DNA from: Hymenobacter telluris
GTDB taxonomy: Bacteria > Bacteroidota > Bacteroidia > Cytophagales > Hymenobacteraceae
Assembly: GCF_017313265.1 (NCBI RefSeq)
Contig: NZ_JAFLQZ010000004.1
Location: 372,001-436,000 of the forward strand
Length of the DNA stretch: 64,000 nt
Direction of reading: 5' to 3'
The first letter of the stretch is position 1. Every line of letters begins with the position of its first letter. Both the position numbers and the translations under genes were made by a program. Below the pieces are notes generated by a model. It worked only from the letters and a program-made list of their open reading frames with translations, was not told the origin of the DNA and ran no database searches. Shown one piece after another: positions 61,011 to 64,000 of the stretch.

Positions 61011-61625
61011 ATGAAAATCCTCTGCATCGGCCGCAACTACGCCGACCATATTGCCGAATTACAAAACGAAACGCCCGACGCACCCGTCATCTTCGCCAAG
61101 CCCGACACGGCGTTGCTTCAACGCAACCAGCCGTTTTTCTACCCCGATTTCTCGCAGGACATTCACCACGAAATCGAGCTGGTGCTGCGCATCTGCAAGA
61201 ACGGCAAGAACATCGAGCCCAAGTTTGCCCACACCTATTATGATGCCATCGGGCTGGGCATCGACTTTACGGCCCGCGACCTGCAAAGCAAGCTGAAAGG
61301 CAAAGGCTTGCCGTGGGAGCTGGCCAAGGGTTTCGATGGCTCGGCGCCGCTCGGCGAAACGTTCAAGCCCGTCAGCGACTTTCCCGACCTCAAGGACATC
61401 AACTTCCGGCTGGAAGTGAACGGCGAAGTGCGCCAGCAAGGCAACTCCAGTTTGATGATGCATGATTTCGGCGCCATCATCAGCTACATTTCCAAGTTCA
61501 TCACCCTGAAAATGGGCGACTTAATCTTCACGGGCACCCCCAGTGGCGTAGGCCCCGTGCAGATTGGCGACCAACTCACAGGCTACATCGGTGACGAAAA
61601 AATGCTGGACCTGGCTGTGAAATAG
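61011..61625 (+). CDS. Fumarylacetoacetate hydrolase family protein
   Basis: A 204-aa cytosolic enzyme of the FAH superfamily. Metal-binding residues appear as Glu54 and Glu56 (HHEIELVL) and Asp85 (GIDFTARD), and GDLIFTGTPSGVGPVQIGD is the conserved C-terminal motif. Relatives are acylpyruvase, fumarylpyruvate hydrolase, oxaloacetate decarboxylase or tautomerase; the short single-domain length fits acylpyruvase-like (FAHD1) proteins, but the substrate cannot be fixed here. The ATG at 61011 begins MKILCIGRNYADHI, typical. Confidence 0.9.
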   Translation: MKILCIGRNYADHIAELQNETPDAPVIFAKPDTALLQRNQPFFYPDFSQDIHHEIELVLRICKNGKNIEPKFAHTYYDAIGLGIDFTARDLQSKLKGKGLPWELAKGFDGSAPLGETFKPVSDFPDLKDINFRLEVNGEVRQQGNSSLMMHDFGAIISYISKFITLKMGDLIFTGTPSGVGPVQIGDQLTGYIGDEKMLDLAVK

Positions 61626-61842
61626 CAGCCGATACTAGGCCAGTTTGTTGCGTATCGTTGATTTTTCTGACTGCCAAGACGCACAATTGGCCTTGTCCGT
61701 CGTTTGGCAGTGGCACCGCGGCCGGTTCCGTGAATTTTGGCACGCAGTTGCTTTTATACTTTCCTGTAAATACCCGCGAAGTTCTTCGGTGGGCGCTAGC
61801 AATAGCGCCTAGCTGCGGGTTTCGTGGTAGTTGATTTTGCGA

Positions 61843-63846
61843 ATGCCCGATGTGTTGAATGCGCCCTCGCGGCGGCTGTTGAGTGTGGCCCTGCTTCCGC
61901 TGTTATTATTGGTCCTGGGGTTGCAGCCGGCTTCCTGCGGCGGCCAGGAAACCGATTCGCTCAGCCAGAACCCACCATCCCCCGCCGGCCCGCGGCCCGT
62001 TGTGCCCGATGGCTACTTCTTGTTTCCTATCAAGCCCGGCAAGCCCAACTTCCTGACCGGCAGCATGGGCGAGCTGCGCCCCAACCACTTCCACGGCGGC
62101 CTCGACATCAAAACCGATGGCCGGGTGGATTTGCCGGTGTATGCTGCCGCCGACGGCTACATTTCGCGGCTCAAGCAAAGCAGCTACGGCTACGGCAACG
62201 TGCTCTACATCACCCACCCCAACGGGCTGACCACGGTGTACGGCCACCTCAACCACTTCAAAGGTGCTTCCGCCGACGAGTTGTTGCGCCAGCAATACAC
62301 CAAGCAGACTTACGAGCTAGAGCTGTTTTTCGACAAGAATCAGTTTCCGGTGAAGCGCGGCGACGTGGTGGCTCTATCCGGCAACACCGGCGGCTCAGCG
62401 GGACCACACCTGCACTGGGAAGTGCGCGACGCCAAAGACAACCAGCTGAACCCCTTGCAGTTCGGGGGGTTCTCGGAAATTCAGGACCACGTGGCGCCGC
62501 AGTTGCAGGCGTTTGCAGTGGAAGCGCTGAGCATTGAAGCGCGGGTGCTGGGCAAATTCGGCAAGTCGGTGTTTGTGCCGAAAGTGCCAGCTTTGCCCAA
62601 CGGCGGCGGCAACGTGTGGGCTGATACCATTCCAGCTTTCGGCACGGTGGGGTTCTTGGTGCAGGCTTTCGACCGGTTCGATGGAGCCTGGAACAAAAAC
62701 GGGCTGCAACGGGTGGAAGTGCGCGTGAACGGCCTTCCGATTTACAAGCACGTCGTGGACGATATTCCGTTTCCGGAAGGCTCGCGCCAAATCAACCGCC
62801 ACACCGATTACGAGTGGCGCTTCACGCAGGGCCGACTGTTCGAGAAACTGTTCGTGGACGATGGCAACGACCTAACCATTTATACCGCTGGCCCCGCCAA
62901 AGGCCGCTTGCGGGTGGAAGATGGCAAGCTCTACGCCGTGGAAATCCTGCTCGCCGACTCGTACGGCAACACCACGCCGCTGCGGTTTGTGCTGCGCGGG
63001 CAGCAGCCAGTGTACTACAAAACCCGCTCGGCGGCAGTCAAGAAGCCTACGCTGCGCTACGATATTAGCCGCAACCTGCTGGTAGCCACCGCCGCCGACC
63101 CCGACACAGCCGCTACCGGCGGCCCGCTCACGCTGTTCAAAGGCAACCGCCGCCTCACGCTGCGTCCCAGCTACACCATACTCAGCGAGAACACCTACCT
63201 CTACGACCTGCGCGCCGGCCTCCCCGACTCCATGCAGTTCGGCGGTATCACCCGCCGCTTCGACCGGCAGGCGCTTATCCCGTCAGGCCAGGATTTTGCC
63301 TTCACTACCAGCCACTTGCAACTAGGCTTCGGCCGCGAAACGCTGTTCGATACGCTGTATGTGCAAACGGGCTATAAGGCCGGCGTTTGGACCGTGCACC
63401 TGCCCCGTACTCCTTTATATAAGCCTTTACGCCTCACGCTAAAGCCCGAAACTGATGTAGCCGACAAAGAGCGCACCGCCATTTACAGCGTCACGGCCAA
63501 CGGGGGCCGCGCGTACGTGGGCGGCAAATGGGACGGCAACACCATTTCGGCGCCTATCAAGGCCTTTGGGCAGTTCAAGCTATACACCGACGTAACGCCC
63601 CCTTCGGCGCGGCTGCTGCGCAAAGGCCCGGGCGGGGTGGCGTTCAAGGTCGGCGACGATATGTCGGGGCTGGCTAGCTACAAGCTGGAAGTGAACGGGC
63701 AGTTTCACCTGCTGCGCTTCGAGCACAAAAACGCCCTGCTTTTTTCGGAATCAACCGACAAGGTTGGGCCTCCACTGCGCGGCCCGGCTACTCTGTATCT
63801 GCGTGACCAAGCTGGCAACGAGGCGGCTATTCATGTGGTGCTGTAA
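61843..63846 (+). CDS. M23-family metallopeptidase (LysM-free, large)
   Basis: A 667-aa secreted protein with a signal-type N-terminus (hydrophobic SVALLPLLLLVLGLQPASC; the cysteine may be lipidated, although the lipobox is not classic). The N-terminal third carries an M23 zinc endopeptidase domain: His84 and Asp88 (NHFHGGLDIK), His191 region (GPHLHWEV), and NPLQFG; these are the LytM/DD-endopeptidase ligands. A 160-residue insertion (ASADELLRQQYTKQTYELELFF) is seen between blocks. The rest (from about 220) is an unrecognised region with beta-rich segments. It probably trims peptidoglycan. The ATG at 61843 is preferred to the TTG at 61831. Confidence 0.87.
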   Translation: MPDVLNAPSRRLLSVALLPLLLLVLGLQPASCGGQETDSLSQNPPSPAGPRPVVPDGYFLFPIKPGKPNFLTGSMGELRPNHFHGGLDIKTDGRVDLPVYAAADGYISRLKQSSYGYGNVLYITHPNGLTTVYGHLNHFKGASADELLRQQYTKQTYELELFFDKNQFPVKRGDVVALSGNTGGSAGPHLHWEVRDAKDNQLNPLQFGGFSEIQDHVAPQLQAFAVEALSIEARVLGKFGKSVFVPKVPALPNGGGNVWADTIPAFGTVGFLVQAFDRFDGAWNKNGLQRVEVRVNGLPIYKHVVDDIPFPEGSRQINRHTDYEWRFTQGRLFEKLFVDDGNDLTIYTAGPAKGRLRVEDGKLYAVEILLADSYGNTTPLRFVLRGQQPVYYKTRSAAVKKPTLRYDISRNLLVATAADPDTAATGGPLTLFKGNRRLTLRPSYTILSENTYLYDLRAGLPDSMQFGGITRRFDRQALIPSGQDFAFTTSHLQLGFGRETLFDTLYVQTGYKAGVWTVHLPRTPLYKPLRLTLKPETDVADKERTAIYSVTANGGRAYVGGKWDGNTISAPIKAFGQFKLYTDVTPPSARLLRKGPGGVAFKVGDDMSGLASYKLEVNGQFHLLRFEHKNALLFSESTDKVGPPLRGPATLYLRDQAGNEAAIHVVL

Positions 63847-63932
63847 CAAGGACTTACCGCTGCATATTGTGGCGTAATTCGTAGTATCGTCCGCCCAACT
63901 CTTTGACTTTTAGCCGGCTTCTCGCCACCTCT

Positions 63933-64000
63933 ATGCACAAGTTCTTACTGGCCTTTGCTGCTACGGCCTCTTTTGTTTCAGTGGCCACGGCCCAGCAGCC
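63933..64000 (+). CDS. Start of a secreted protein (3' end cut by window)
   Basis: The ATG at 63933 begins MHKFLLAFAATASFVSVATA-QQ, a complete signal peptide with a likely cleavage before QQ, and the frame stays open to the window edge. Only about 22 codons are visible, so the product is unknown. Confidence 0.7.
   Translation, partial: MHKFLLAFAATASFVSVATAQQ

Noticed and set aside
1..64000. CRISPR array, rRNA or tRNA
   Set aside because: No regularly spaced direct repeats or recognisable RNA genes were seen by eye; tRNA cannot be fully excluded without a covariance-model scan.

Overview
The window looks like a chromosome segment of a Bacteroidota member, most likely Hymenobacter or a close relative (Cytophagales). 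Supporting signs are high GC, many TonB-dependent receptors with carboxypeptidase-like N-domains, a giant secreted protein with a type IX secretion C-terminal sorting domain, Bacteroidota-type -7 promoter elements (TAnnTTTG), few recognisable Shine-Dalgarno sequences, and Bacteroidota-type gene neighbourhoods. The genus is an inference; no rRNA, tRNA or CRISPR array was seen.

Layout. 1-4 kb: 3' part of a siderophore TonB receptor and a PepSY membrane protein (iron acquisition). 4-6 kb: SBF-like transporter and an ankyrin protein. 6-12.8 kb: urease cluster (ureH-type Ni permease, fused ureAB, ureC, ureF, ureG, and ureD on the opposite strand), with no ureE seen. An AT-rich endonuclease-like gene sits between ureAB and ureC, and long inverted repeats occupy the other gaps. 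12.9-15.7 kb: AraC regulator, two small membrane proteins, dienelactone hydrolase. 15.9-22.7 kb: His-rich small protein, TonB receptor, ABC ATPase and two ABC-2 permeases, preceded by a 33-bp perfect palindrome. 22.7-36.3 kb: GH63-like glucosidase, orphan membrane protein, M1 aminopeptidase, giant T9SS protein, extradiol dioxygenase. 36.6-44.4 kb: five-gene MoxR ATPase / vWA-like / beta-propeller cassette, the most intriguing system here. 44.4-48.4 kb: three-subunit molybdenum hydroxylase of the xanthine dehydrogenase family. 48.7-53.5 kb: Crp-like regulator, a frameshifted HEAT-repeat protein, a TonB receptor under a ModE-like operator, and a ModE-type DNA-binding protein. 53.5-64 kb: NTF2-like lipoprotein, intein-containing dnaB, mpl, alpha/beta hydrolase, lipoprotein, M48 and M23 peptidases, FAH-family enzyme, and the start of a secreted protein.

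Themes. (i) Metal economy: siderophore receptors, nickel import with urease, and a molybdenum enzyme close to a ModE/TonB receptor pair that suggests molybdate-controlled outer-membrane uptake. (ii) Intergenic plasticity: many gaps hold long hairpin-forming inverted repeats of several sequence families, some recurring in the window. (iii) Conflict-type or mobile functions: the MoxR/vWA/propeller cassette, the DnaB intein with a homing endonuclease, and an AT-rich nuclease gene inside the urease operon.
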